From Flavisericum labens (GTDB lineage: Bacteria; Bacteroidota; Bacteroidia; Flavobacteriales; Flavobacteriaceae): a DNA stretch of 64,000 nt. Positions 25,874 through 34,144 of this stretch are shown one piece after another; position 1 is the first letter of the stretch, and every line of letters begins with the position of its first letter. The notes under the pieces are model-generated. The model ran no database searches and was not told where the DNA came from. It was given only the letters and a program-made list of their open reading frames with translations. The translations under genes were made by a program, and so were the position numbers. Location of the stretch: NCBI RefSeq assembly GCF_045446075.1, contig NZ_JBJJBQ010000003.1:186001-250000 (forward strand), in the 5' to 3' direction.

Positions 25874-25958
25874 TTCAAAACAAACCATCAATAACAAAAG
25901 GAGTTAGCTCATATAGATGTTAATCAATGGGTTAATCAAATAAATTATAATTTAAACT

Positions 25959-26633
25959 ATGGATTACGGTAAAGAATTTGAAAAATTCGCGATAAAAGAC
26001 CAAGGTATCAGCAGTACATATTACAACAAGATTTTAAGTAGTATGTACCCCACCAACTTAACGCCAAACATTATTGAAGAGCGCCAAATGAACGCCGTAG
26101 CGATGGATGTATTTTCGCGTTTAATGATGGACAGGATCATATTTATGGGTACTGGTATTAACGATCAAGTAGCTAACATTATTCAAGCCCAGTTACTTTT
26201 TTTAGAAAGTACTGATGCTTCTAAAGACATCCAGATTTATATCAATTCACCAGGAGGAAGCGTTTATGCAGGTTTGGGAATTTATGATACCATGCAGTTT
26301 ATAAAACCAGATGTAGCAACCATATGTACAGGGATGGCAGCTTCAATGGGGGCTGTGTTATTGTGTGCTGGACAAAAAGGTAAGCGAAGCGGTTTGACAC
26401 ATTCTCGCGTTATGATTCACCAACCATTAGGTGGTGCACAGGGTCAGGCGAGTGATATTGAAATTACCGCGAGAGAAATCATAACTTTAAAAGAAGAACT
26501 CTACAAAATAATAAGTAAGCACTCTGGGCAAGATTACGACAAAGTTTACGAGGATAGTGATAGAGATTATTGGATGAAAGCCGATAAAGCTAAAGAATAT
26601 GGCATGATCGACGAGATTTTGGCACGCAATTAA
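25959..26633 (+). CDS. clpP: ATP-dependent Clp protease proteolytic subunit
   Basis: The 224-residue serine protease has Ser129 in the GMAASMGA motif and His154 in SRVMIHQP, plus the downstream Asp-containing segment (DSDRDYWM). ClpP forms tetradecamers that degrade protein fed by ClpX or ClpA in the cytoplasm. The N-terminal extension of about 30 residues is seen in Bacteroidota. It is 75 bases before clpX in the same direction. Confidence 0.97.
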   Translation: MDYGKEFEKFAIKDQGISSTYYNKILSSMYPTNLTPNIIEERQMNAVAMDVFSRLMMDRIIFMGTGINDQVANIIQAQLLFLESTDASKDIQIYINSPGGSVYAGLGIYDTMQFIKPDVATICTGMAASMGAVLLCAGQKGKRSGLTHSRVMIHQPLGGAQGQASDIEITAREIITLKEELYKIISKHSGQDYDKVYEDSDRDYWMKADKAKEYGMIDEILARN

Positions 26634-26708
26634 ATTAAAATTTGTAATTTTAATACTCATGTAATGAGGGATTTAGTAAGTTTTTCCCGAAAAAAATAGA
26701 ATAGATTA

Positions 26709-27941
26709 ATGGCAAAAGAAGAACTAGAATGTTCGTTTTGTGGTCGTAAAAAACCAGAAACAAATTTATTAATAGCAGGCTTAGATGCTCATATATGTGA
26801 TAGGTGTATTGAGCAGGCACATGGTATTGTATTGGAAGAATCTAAACAAAATGATAGCGACGATTTATCAGCAGAATTAAAGCTTCGTAAACCACTACAG
26901 ATTAAGTCTTTCCTAGACGAGTACATTATTGGTCAAGATACTACTAAGAAAGTAATGTCTGTTGCCGTATACAATCATTATAAAAGATTATTGCAACCAA
27001 ATACCCAAGACGATATCGATATTCAAAAAAGTAATATTATAATGGTTGGGCAAACAGGTACAGGTAAAACCTTAATGGCAAAAACCATTGCTAAAATGTT
27101 AAATGTGCCATTGGCCATTGTTGATGCCACGGTATTAACAGAGGCTGGTTACGTTGGTGAAGATGTAGAGAGTATTTTAACGCGTTTGCTGCAGGCGGCC
27201 GATTATAATTTGGAAAAAGCAGAGAAGGGTATTGTGTTTATTGATGAAATTGACAAAATAGCCAGAAAAAGTGATAACCCATCGATTACCAGAGACGTTT
27301 CTGGTGAAGGTGTTCAACAGGCTTTATTAAAACTATTAGAAGGTACCGTTGTTAATGTGCCGCCAAAAGGTGGGCGTAAACACCCAGACCAAAAATTTAT
27401 TGAGGTTAATACCGAAAACATACTGTTTATAGCTGGTGGTGCTTTTGATGGGATTGACCGTGTGATTTCGAAACGATTGAATATGCAAGCCGTTGGCTAC
27501 AGTGCCTCTATGTCTGATGATATCGTAGACCATGAAAATTTGTTACAATATATTATACCCAAAGATTTAAAGGACTTTGGTTTGATTCCAGAAATTATTG
27601 GACGTTTACCAGTATTGACACATATGAATCCTTTGGATGCAGAAACTTTAAGAGCCATACTTACAGAGCCGAAAAACGCCATTATAAAACAGTATAAAAA
27701 GCTGTTTGAAATGGATGAAATCGATTTCTCTATTACTGATGGTGCACTTGGTTTTATTGTTAATAAGGCCATTGAATATAAACTAGGAGCTAGAGGTTTA
27801 CGTTCATTATGCGAGGAGATTCTAACAGATGCCATGTTTGAAATGCCTAGTAGTGACGAGAAAAAATTAAACGTAAATAAGGCTTACGCTGAAGATAAAT
27901 TGACAAAAACAACTTTGAAGAAGCTAAAAGCTGTTTCTTAG
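26709..27941 (+). CDS. clpX: ATP-dependent Clp protease ATP-binding subunit ClpX
   Basis: The 410-residue AAA+ unfoldase has a C4 zinc finger (Cys8, Cys11, Cys30, Cys33), the Walker A motif GQTGTGKT at about residue 115, Walker B IVFIDEIDKI, the pore loop GYVGEDVE and a sensor II arginine in LGARGLRS. It delivers substrates to ClpP. The tig-clpP-clpX order is the classic conserved one. A strong terminator follows. Confidence 0.98.
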   Translation: MAKEELECSFCGRKKPETNLLIAGLDAHICDRCIEQAHGIVLEESKQNDSDDLSAELKLRKPLQIKSFLDEYIIGQDTTKKVMSVAVYNHYKRLLQPNTQDDIDIQKSNIIMVGQTGTGKTLMAKTIAKMLNVPLAIVDATVLTEAGYVGEDVESILTRLLQAADYNLEKAEKGIVFIDEIDKIARKSDNPSITRDVSGEGVQQALLKLLEGTVVNVPPKGGRKHPDQKFIEVNTENILFIAGGAFDGIDRVISKRLNMQAVGYSASMSDDIVDHENLLQYIIPKDLKDFGLIPEIIGRLPVLTHMNPLDAETLRAILTEPKNAIIKQYKKLFEMDEIDFSITDGALGFIVNKAIEYKLGARGLRSLCEEILTDAMFEMPSSDEKKLNVNKAYAEDKLTKTTLKKLKAVS

Positions 27942-27964
27942 TAAACAGATTAAAATGAAGGCAA

Positions 27965-27995
27965 AAAACCACGCCAATTGGCGTGGTTTTTTATT
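27965..27995 (+). terminator. Terminator after clpX
   Basis: The stem AAAACCACGCC (27965-27975) pairs fully with GGCGTGGTTTT (27980-27990), loop AATT, followed by TTATTT. Confidence 0.93.
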
Positions 27996-28261
27996 TATGG
28001 AAATTAATTAATAATGGGTTTGCAGTATATAAATTTGTAGTATTCCTATTATTTATTTTAAAAATAAAGCTAATTTTATGACGGACAAAGTTTTTAAACT
28101 TGTTTTAGACTATTAGACAAAATACTCGTTCAAAATCTTTTGACCTTGCATTTAATCGGTTATTTCTCTTTTTATAGAAGGTATGTTCGGTTGTAGTTAG
28201 TCTAAAATTACTTTTCAACTCGACACTGTTGGCTTGTAGATTTTAAGCTGAGCAATTGGCT
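27996..28261. other. Noncoding spacer after clpX with a decayed-looking open stretch
   Basis: No gene is supported here. On the minus strand a frame of about 40 codons (ending TAA at 28105-28107) reads NSVELKSNFRLTTTEHTFYK without a start codon. A TAAATTTG box on the plus strand near 28031 has no gene behind it. The block could be an intergenic repeat or a gene remnant. Confidence 0.35.
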
Positions 28262-29776
28262 TTAAAGGTTCAATCTTAAAAGTTCTTCCATGTATTCTCT
28301 AGTATTTGAAAGCCTAGGTATTTTATGCTGTCCGCCAAGTTTGTTGTTCAGTTTTAACCAATCGTAAAAAAGGTTTTTACGAGCTAAGCTAATTTTCGGC
28401 TTATTAAGGGTGATGTTGTTATATCGTTTGGCTTCATAATCTGAATTTAATGCCTTTAGGGCATTATCAAATAATTCATTAAAATAGTCGATATCCTTTG
28501 GAAGTGTTTTAAACTCTATTAACCATTGGTGGGCTCCCTTTTCTTTACCTTGCATATATATGGGAGCGGCCGTGAAATCAACAATTTCTGCTTTGGTACG
28601 TTTGCACACTTTTTTTAGTGCGCTCTCGGCATTTTCGATAATGAGTTCTTCTCCAAAAACATTAATATGATGCTTGGTGCGTCCTGAAATTTTAATCCTG
28701 TACGGGTTTAAGGAAGTGAATTTTATAGTATCTCCAATTTTATATCGCCATAATCCGGCATTGGTAGTGATAATGACGGCGTAATTTTTGCCAAGCTGTA
28801 CTTCGCTCAACGGTATGGCTTTTTCTTTTGATGTGCCATATAGGTGCATGGGTATAAATTCATAAAAAATACCATAATCTAACATCAGTAAGAGCTCACT
28901 AGAATTATTGCGGTCCTGGATGGCGAAAAAACCTTCTGAAGCGTTGTAGGTTTCGTAGTATTTAAAAGATTTACTTGGTAATATTTTTTTGTATTGGTCT
29001 TTGTAAGGAATAAAACTAACACCACCGTGAAAGTAAACTTCCAGATTTGGCCAAACATCGAGAATGCTATTTTTACCAGTGGTTTCTAAAACGTTGTTAA
29101 GCAATACCAACATCCATGATGGCACACCAGCGAGGCTGGTAACTTTTTCGTTTATCGTTTCATTTACTATGGCTTGCATCTTGTGTTCCCAATCGCTCAT
29201 TAGCGATACCTTATTACTTGGTGTGCTGCTAAATTCGGCCCAAAATGGCATATTGTCAATCAAAATTGCGGATAAGTCGCCAAACACAGTTCCGTTTTCT
29301 TTGTAAAGCTCTTTGCTGCCACCAAGCCTTAGGCTTTTTCCGGTGAATAGTTGTGAGTTTTCGTTGTTGTTAAGGTACATGCAAAGTAAATCTTTACTAG
29401 CTGCATAATGGCAGTCTTCAAGCGATTCTAAGCTTACGGGAATAAATTTACTTTTAGCCCTTGTGGTGCCACTTGATTTGGCAAACCATTTAATAGGTGT
29501 GGGCCAAAAGATATTGTTTTCGCCTCTTCGACTACGTTCGATATCGTCTTGCCAGTCATCGTAGTTTTTTATAGGAACGCGTTCTGCAAATGTTTGGTAA
29601 TTTTTAATGGATGCGAAATCATAAGTTTTACCAAACTCTGTGTTTTTGGCCGTGTTGATAAGGCTTAATAGTAATTCGTTTTGTACTTCGTTGGGGTATT
29701 TTAAAAAAAGTTCGATTTGGTGGAACCGTTTTTTTAGAAACCAAGAAGCAATGGAATTTACTATCGGTATTGGCAT
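28262..29776 (-). CDS. GH3 auxin-responsive promoter family protein
   Basis: The 504-residue protein belongs to the GH3 acyl-adenylase family, best known from plants but widespread in Bacteroidota. It carries the ATP-binding SSGTTRAKSKFIP at about 105-117, YNASEGFF near 273, and the GRTKHHINVFGEELI C-terminal region. Plant GH3 enzymes couple acyl acids to amino acids through acyl-adenylates; the bacterial substrate is not known. It is divergent from the DUF2797 gene and monocistronic. Confidence 0.92.
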   Translation of the reverse strand: MPIPIVNSIASWFLKKRFHQIELFLKYPNEVQNELLLSLINTAKNTEFGKTYDFASIKNYQTFAERVPIKNYDDWQDDIERSRRGENNIFWPTPIKWFAKSSGTTRAKSKFIPVSLESLEDCHYAASKDLLCMYLNNNENSQLFTGKSLRLGGSKELYKENGTVFGDLSAILIDNMPFWAEFSSTPSNKVSLMSDWEHKMQAIVNETINEKVTSLAGVPSWMLVLLNNVLETTGKNSILDVWPNLEVYFHGGVSFIPYKDQYKKILPSKSFKYYETYNASEGFFAIQDRNNSSELLLMLDYGIFYEFIPMHLYGTSKEKAIPLSEVQLGKNYAVIITTNAGLWRYKIGDTIKFTSLNPYRIKISGRTKHHINVFGEELIIENAESALKKVCKRTKAEIVDFTAAPIYMQGKEKGAHQWLIEFKTLPKDIDYFNELFDNALKALNSDYEAKRYNNITLNKPKISLARKNLFYDWLKLNNKLGGQHKIPRLSNTREYMEELLRLNL

Positions 29777-29818
29777 ATTTCCTTTATCTTTAAGTTTTTA
29801 AAAATAATACTTTTTTTT

Positions 29819-30613
29819 ATGACCTACCAAGGTGTTTTAACAAAAATGGAAACAGAATTTTCAAGCCCCATTCAATATTATTTGGTGTTTGATAGCGACT
29901 TTATAAATGTGAACCAATTACTTGGTAAAACTATTGGTTTGCAATTTGTTAAATACCAATGTTTAAATTGTGGTTTAAACAAGCCTATTTACAGGCAAGG
30001 GTTTTGTAAAAGTTGTTTTTATGATGTGCCTCAGGCCGCCGATTGGGTAATGCGACCAGAATTAAGTACTGCACATTTAGATAAAGAAGACCGGGATTTA
30101 GAATATGAGAAAAAAGTTCAGCTCCAACCACATATTGTTTATTTGGCTAATTCCAGCAATGTAAAAGTAGGGGTGACCAGAAAAAGTCAAGTACCCACGC
30201 GTTGGATTGACCAGGGGGCGCATGAGGCTATTGAGATAGTGGAAGTACCCAATAGATATTTAGCAGGAATAACAGAGGTGGCGTTAAAAGAACATGTGAG
30301 CGATAAAACCAATTGGCGTACCATGCTTAAAAATGAAATTAAGGATGAAAATTTGGTAGAGTGGCGCGAAAAATTGAAAGACTATATACCTGATCAGGCA
30401 CGGGAATATTATATTGAAAGCAATAGTGAAACCAATTTAGAATTCCCAGTTTTAAAATATCCTGAAAAGCCAAAGAGTTTAAATATTAAAAAAGAAGAAC
30501 ACTACACTGGAAAATTAGTTGGTGTAAAAGGACAGTACCTCATTTTTGAAGATAATACCGTTTTTAATGTACGTGCTAATGAAGGTTTGGTGGTGCAAAT
30601 AGGGATTCAATAA
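29819..30613 (+). CDS. DUF2797 protein with a zinc-ribbon-like CxxC pair
   Basis: The 264-residue protein has an N-terminal strand region, a CLNCG...CKSCF zinc site at about 50-70, and a DUF2797 core with VYLANSSNVKVGVTR and RWIDQGA. That core resembles the GIY-YIG arrangement (VY...G...R); this is my reading, not a family assignment. A small beta C-terminal domain closes it. Function unknown. It is followed by a small membrane protein gene. Confidence 0.85.
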   Translation: MTYQGVLTKMETEFSSPIQYYLVFDSDFINVNQLLGKTIGLQFVKYQCLNCGLNKPIYRQGFCKSCFYDVPQAADWVMRPELSTAHLDKEDRDLEYEKKVQLQPHIVYLANSSNVKVGVTRKSQVPTRWIDQGAHEAIEIVEVPNRYLAGITEVALKEHVSDKTNWRTMLKNEIKDENLVEWREKLKDYIPDQAREYYIESNSETNLEFPVLKYPEKPKSLNIKKEEHYTGKLVGVKGQYLIFEDNTVFNVRANEGLVVQIGIQ

Positions 30614-30674
30614 GCTGGGGGCCAACGATAAAAGTTGATTAAGTGCTGGATTTTTACTATATTATAAATAAAAA

Positions 30675-30902
30675 ATGAAAATCCCAGTTATGTTTTACGT
30701 GGCTCTCGCCACGTTTATTCTCGTGATGCTAACCATCATGGTAAGTATGAATATGCCCTTCGGTATTGTGTTTTACACTATGTGTTTTGGGCAGCTAATT
30801 GTTTTGATAATGGTGTACAAGGCTTTGAAAGATAAGTATACTACAGACAAAACATTCGATAATTTCTATGAAGACAGACCTATTAACTATAACAAAGAAT
30901 AA
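30675..30902 (+). CDS. Small two-TM membrane protein
   Basis: The 75-residue protein has two membrane helices (about 5-25 and 30-49) and a charged tail ending RPINYNKE. I do not recognise a named family; similar small proteins follow DUF2797 genes in Flavobacteriaceae. No function is assigned. Confidence 0.7.
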   Translation: MKIPVMFYVALATFILVMLTIMVSMNMPFGIVFYTMCFGQLIVLIMVYKALKDKYTTDKTFDNFYEDRPINYNKE

Positions 30903-30942
30903 AAAACGCCTCACCATATTTTAATAAAAAGGCGAGACGTTT
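30898..30942 (-). terminator. Terminator after rpsU
   Basis: AAACGCCTCACC (30904-30915) faces GGCGAGACGTTT (30931-30942). The two mismatches become G-U pairs only in the minus-strand RNA, so it is best as the rpsU terminator, though the T run at 30940 lets it act from the other side too. Confidence 0.75.
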
Positions 30943-30949
30943 TTTTATA

Positions 30950-31144
30950 TTAAATATCTTCTTGGTCTCTTAAATTTTGAATGTAAGCCGCTTTTTGAAT
31001 TTCGCGACGTCTTTTAACAGAAGGTTTTGTGAAAAATTGATTTTCCCTTAAGTTTTGCATCACTTTAATGTTACGGTGTTTACGTTTGTAGCGTTTTAAG
31101 GCACGCTCTATGTTTTCGCCATCTTTTACAATAATTTTTAACAT
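30950..31144 (-). CDS. rpsU: 30S ribosomal protein S21
   Basis: The 64-residue protein has the S21 signature: MLKIIVKDGENIERALKRYK near the start, then a basic helix with KPSVKRRREIQKAAY. It binds 16S rRNA in the small subunit and is required at translation initiation. It lies 32 bases downstream of rpoD on the same strand. Confidence 0.95.
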   Translation of the reverse strand: MLKIIVKDGENIERALKRYKRKHRNIKVMQNLRENQFFTKPSVKRRREIQKAAYIQNLRDQEDI

Positions 31145-31176
31145 ATATCGATTTTTGTCTATTTAATGATTTAGGA

Positions 31177-32040
31177 TTATCCTAAATACGTTTTTAATAC
31201 TTTACTTTTTGAGGTATGTCGTAATCTACGGATACCTTTTTCCTTTATTTGTCTTACCCGCTCTCTTGTTAATCCAAAAGCATCGCCTATTTCCTGTAGG
31301 CTCATCGAGTGTTTTTTGCTAATGCCGTAATAATGCCTAATCACTTCGGCTTCTTTTTCAGATAGCGTGTCTAGCGCACGGTTAACTTCTACATTTAGCG
31401 AATCTTTAATTAAATCAGAATCCGGACTCGGCATTTCTTCCGTTTTAACGACATCGTACAAACTAAAGTCTTCACCATCCTTTAAAGGTGCATCCATCGA
31501 TACATGTCTGCCCGAAATTTTCAGAGATTGCTTTACATTGTTTTCTGTAAGTTCCAAACTATTGGCAATTTCATGGGCGCTTGGTGCTCGTTCGTGTGTT
31601 TGCTCTAAATGCGAATAGGCCTTATTGATTTTATTTATTGATCCAATTTTGTTCAAAGGTAATCTAACTATTCGAGATTGTTCGGCTAAAGCTTGAAGAA
31701 TTGCTTGACGAATCCACCAAACGGCATAAGAAATAAATTTAAAGCCACGGGTTTCGTCAAATCGTTTAGCTGCTTTTACCAAGCCAGCGTTGCCTTCGTT
31801 GATTAAGTCGGGGAGTTTTAAGCCTTGATTTTGATATTGTTTTGAGACAGAAACTACAAAGCGCAAATTCGCTGTTGTAAGTTTATCCAATGCCTTTTGG
31901 TCTCCTTTTTTGATACGCTGGGCTAATTCTACCTCCTCGTCTGCGGTAATTAAGGGTATTTTGCTAATGTCTTGAAGGTATTTGTCTAAGGATTTCGATT
32001 CGCGGTTGGTAACTTGTTTCGTGATTTTTAATTGCCTCAT
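31177..32040 (-). CDS. rpoD: Primary sigma factor RpoD/SigA
   Basis: The 287-residue protein is a group I sigma factor with regions 1.2 to 4.2. Region 2 contains RFDETRGFKFISYAVWWIRQAI, and region 4 holds LTRERVRQIKEKGIRRLRH. The 1.1 region is absent, typical of Bacteroidota, whose sigma recognises the TAnnTTTG promoters seen in this window. It is upstream of rpsU on the same strand. It should direct general transcription. Confidence 0.96.
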   Translation of the reverse strand: MRQLKITKQVTNRESKSLDKYLQDISKIPLITADEEVELAQRIKKGDQKALDKLTTANLRFVVSVSKQYQNQGLKLPDLINEGNAGLVKAAKRFDETRGFKFISYAVWWIRQAILQALAEQSRIVRLPLNKIGSINKINKAYSHLEQTHERAPSAHEIANSLELTENNVKQSLKISGRHVSMDAPLKDGEDFSLYDVVKTEEMPSPDSDLIKDSLNVEVNRALDTLSEKEAEVIRHYYGISKKHSMSLQEIGDAFGLTRERVRQIKEKGIRRLRHTSKSKVLKTYLG

Positions 32041-32288
32041 ATATTGTTTGTAAGTTTTATTATATATTTATACAACATAAACGATTTAATCGAAAATCCT
32101 AATAAAACGGAATTTTTCTTTGAAAAAGAGCGTAAAATTAATAAAATTTAACTATTTTTTAAGGTTTTTGGGTTGAAATAGGAAAAATGCTTGGCTGGGA
32201 TTACTGGCTTTTGGATGGGGTGCGTTAGGGATTGCAGAGGAAATCCTTTTTGTAAAGTATGAGCAAAAAGATTGAAAAGAAAAGCCCG

Positions 32289-32315
32289 ACCCTCCCGATA
32301 GCTATCGGGAAGGGT
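32289..32315. repeat. Palindrome in the rpoD-carbonic anhydrase spacer
   Basis: CCCGATAGCTATCGGG (32294-32309) is a perfect 16-base palindrome, extended by ACCCT and AAGGGT, and followed by GGGTAACGCC. The same GGGTAACGCC core appears inverted at 63494-63503. It is the kind of GC-rich palindrome dispersed in Flavobacteriaceae intergenes. Copy number is not checked. Confidence 0.55.
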
Positions 32316-32325
32316 AACGCCATAA

Positions 32326-32841
32326 TTATTCTTTAAACCAATTGGAGTATTTTATGTAATTGTTGGCAATGCGGTTAATTTCACCCGAGATTAATTCCTT
32401 ACTAACATCTTTTACTTTTTTTGCGGGCACACCGGCGTAAATGCTTCCGGCTTCTACCTTGGTGTTTTGGGTAACTACGGCACCGGCCGCAATAATGCTG
32501 TTACTTTCAACGATGGCGCCATCCATAATAATGCTTCCCATGCCTACCAAAACATTGTCTTTTATAGTACAGCCATGCACCAAGGCGTTGTGTCCAATAG
32601 ATACGTTGTTTCCAATGGTAGTGGCGTTTTTTTGGTAAGTGCAATGTATTACGGCACCATCTTGCACGTTAACTTTGTTGCCCATTTTTATGAAATTTAC
32701 ATCGCCTCGAACCACAGCGCTAAACCATATACTACATTGTTTGCCCATGGTTACATCACCCACAATGGTTGCGTTTTCGGCTATAAAACAATCATTTGGT
32801 ATTTGTGGAGATTTTCCGTTTACAGGTTTTATTACTGGCAT
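32326..32841 (-). CDS. Gamma-carbonic anhydrase family protein
   Basis: The 171-residue protein is a left-handed beta-helix of hexapeptide repeats (e.g. IWFSAVVRGDVNFI, CSIWFS, VLVGMGSIIMDGAI). It matches the gamma-carbonic anhydrase/PaaY family, with candidate zinc-ligand His residues in VIHC, IGHNALVHG. The ATG at 32841 (MPVIKPV) is preferred over one 63 bases upstream, because the extra residues look like a leader of no family match. Enzymatic activity is not proven. Confidence 0.92.
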   Translation of the reverse strand: MPVIKPVNGKSPQIPNDCFIAENATIVGDVTMGKQCSIWFSAVVRGDVNFIKMGNKVNVQDGAVIHCTYQKNATTIGNNVSIGHNALVHGCTIKDNVLVGMGSIIMDGAIVESNSIIAAGAVVTQNTKVEAGSIYAGVPAKKVKDVSKELISGEINRIANNYIKYSNWFKE

Positions 32842-32929
32842 GGCAATGAATTTTTTGGGTGTTGTTGTGAATAAATTACGTACTGTAAATATAAAGTAAA
32901 CCATTTACTTTTTATTAATTTGCTGCAGA

Positions 32930-34060
32930 ATGATGAAGTCAACCAAATTTTACATTGCACTAGGTAGCAATAAAGGAGATAAGTTTAAAAACCTGCAAAG
33001 TGCGGTTGATGCGATTTATAATGACATTGGTCATATTACCAAGATTTCAAGAGTTTATAATTCGCAGGCATTTGGTTTTGAAGGTGACGATTTTTTAAAC
33101 TGTTGTTTGGCCTTAAGTAGTAGATTGCAGCCACAAAAAGTACTAGATAAACTGCTTGAAATTGAAACAGAATTGGGAAGGGTTCGAAGCGCAGGAGCGG
33201 GCTACGAAGCTAGAACTATTGATTTAGACATCGTTTTTGCTGAAGACCATGTTGTCAATACTGAAACTCTACAATTACCACACCCCGAAATGCAAAATAG
33301 GCGCTTTGTATTGTTGCCGCTAAACGATATAGCTCAAAAAGAAAAGCATCCAGTTTTGGGTAAAGAAGTATCGATATTGTTGGAGGAATGTATGGACCAA
33401 TCGGAATTGGAGCCGGTTAATATATGGTTAAAAAACCCCAGTAAAACTTTTGGTTTTTCAGACTACAACTACATAGCCATTGAAGGTAATATCGGTGCAG
33501 GAAAAACCAGTTTAGCCAATAAAATAGCAAATGATTTTAATGCAAAATTGATTTTAGAACGATTTGCCGATAATCCTTTTTTGCCTAAGTTTTATGAGGA
33601 TGCCAACCGTTACGCCTTTGCTCTTGAAATGTCGTTTTTGGCCGACCGTTACCAACAAATAAGTGATGATTTAGCGCAACTCGATTTGTTTAAAGATTTT
33701 ATTGTAAGTGATTACGATGTGTTTAAATCGATTATTTTCTCGAAAATCACTTTGCATGAAGATGAGTTTATGCTGTACAGAAAGTTGTTTAATTTGATGT
33801 ACAAGGATTTAAAAAAGCCTGATTTATATGTTTATTTATATCAAAACACCAAACGTTTACAAATCAATATAAAAAAACGGGGTCGTGATTACGAGCAAAA
33901 TATTGCCGATGATTATTTAGAAAAAATAAACATAGGCTATTTGGATTTTTTGAAATCGCAAACCGACTTTAACATAAAAATAATCGATATTTCCGATAGA
34001 GATTTTGTGGAAATCCGTGCCGATTATTTGTGGGTTTTGGGTGAGATTTGTGGGGCGTAG
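32930..34060 (+). CDS. Fusion: HPPK (folate synthesis) with deoxynucleoside kinase
   Basis: The 376-residue protein joins two enzymes. Residues about 1-145 are 6-hydroxymethyl-7,8-dihydropterin pyrophosphokinase, with RTIDLDIVF at 95-103 and HPEMQNRRFVLLPL at 118-131. Residues about 178-376 are a deoxynucleoside kinase with P-loop GNIGAGKT at 186-193 and the DRYQ motif in FLADRYQQ. It would catalyse pterin pyrophosphorylation and dNMP formation. The fusion is recurrent in Flavobacteriia. An ATG three bases later is an alternative start. It is monocistronic. Confidence 0.95.
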   Translation: MMKSTKFYIALGSNKGDKFKNLQSAVDAIYNDIGHITKISRVYNSQAFGFEGDDFLNCCLALSSRLQPQKVLDKLLEIETELGRVRSAGAGYEARTIDLDIVFAEDHVVNTETLQLPHPEMQNRRFVLLPLNDIAQKEKHPVLGKEVSILLEECMDQSELEPVNIWLKNPSKTFGFSDYNYIAIEGNIGAGKTSLANKIANDFNAKLILERFADNPFLPKFYEDANRYAFALEMSFLADRYQQISDDLAQLDLFKDFIVSDYDVFKSIIFSKITLHEDEFMLYRKLFNLMYKDLKKPDLYVYLYQNTKRLQINIKKRGRDYEQNIADDYLEKINIGYLDFLKSQTDFNIKIIDISDRDFVEIRADYLWVLGEICGA

Positions 34061-34144
34061 ATTTTGTTTACCACGCCCCTGAATATGTCAGTTTTCTAAA
34101 TCACTTTCTTCCAAAAAGATTCCAGTTCAAAATTAATAAAAGCG

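Noticed and set aside
28079..28117. Twelve-codon ORF (MTDKVFKLVLDY) downstream of clpX
   Set aside because: Too short, no promoter spacing that fits, and no recognisable product.
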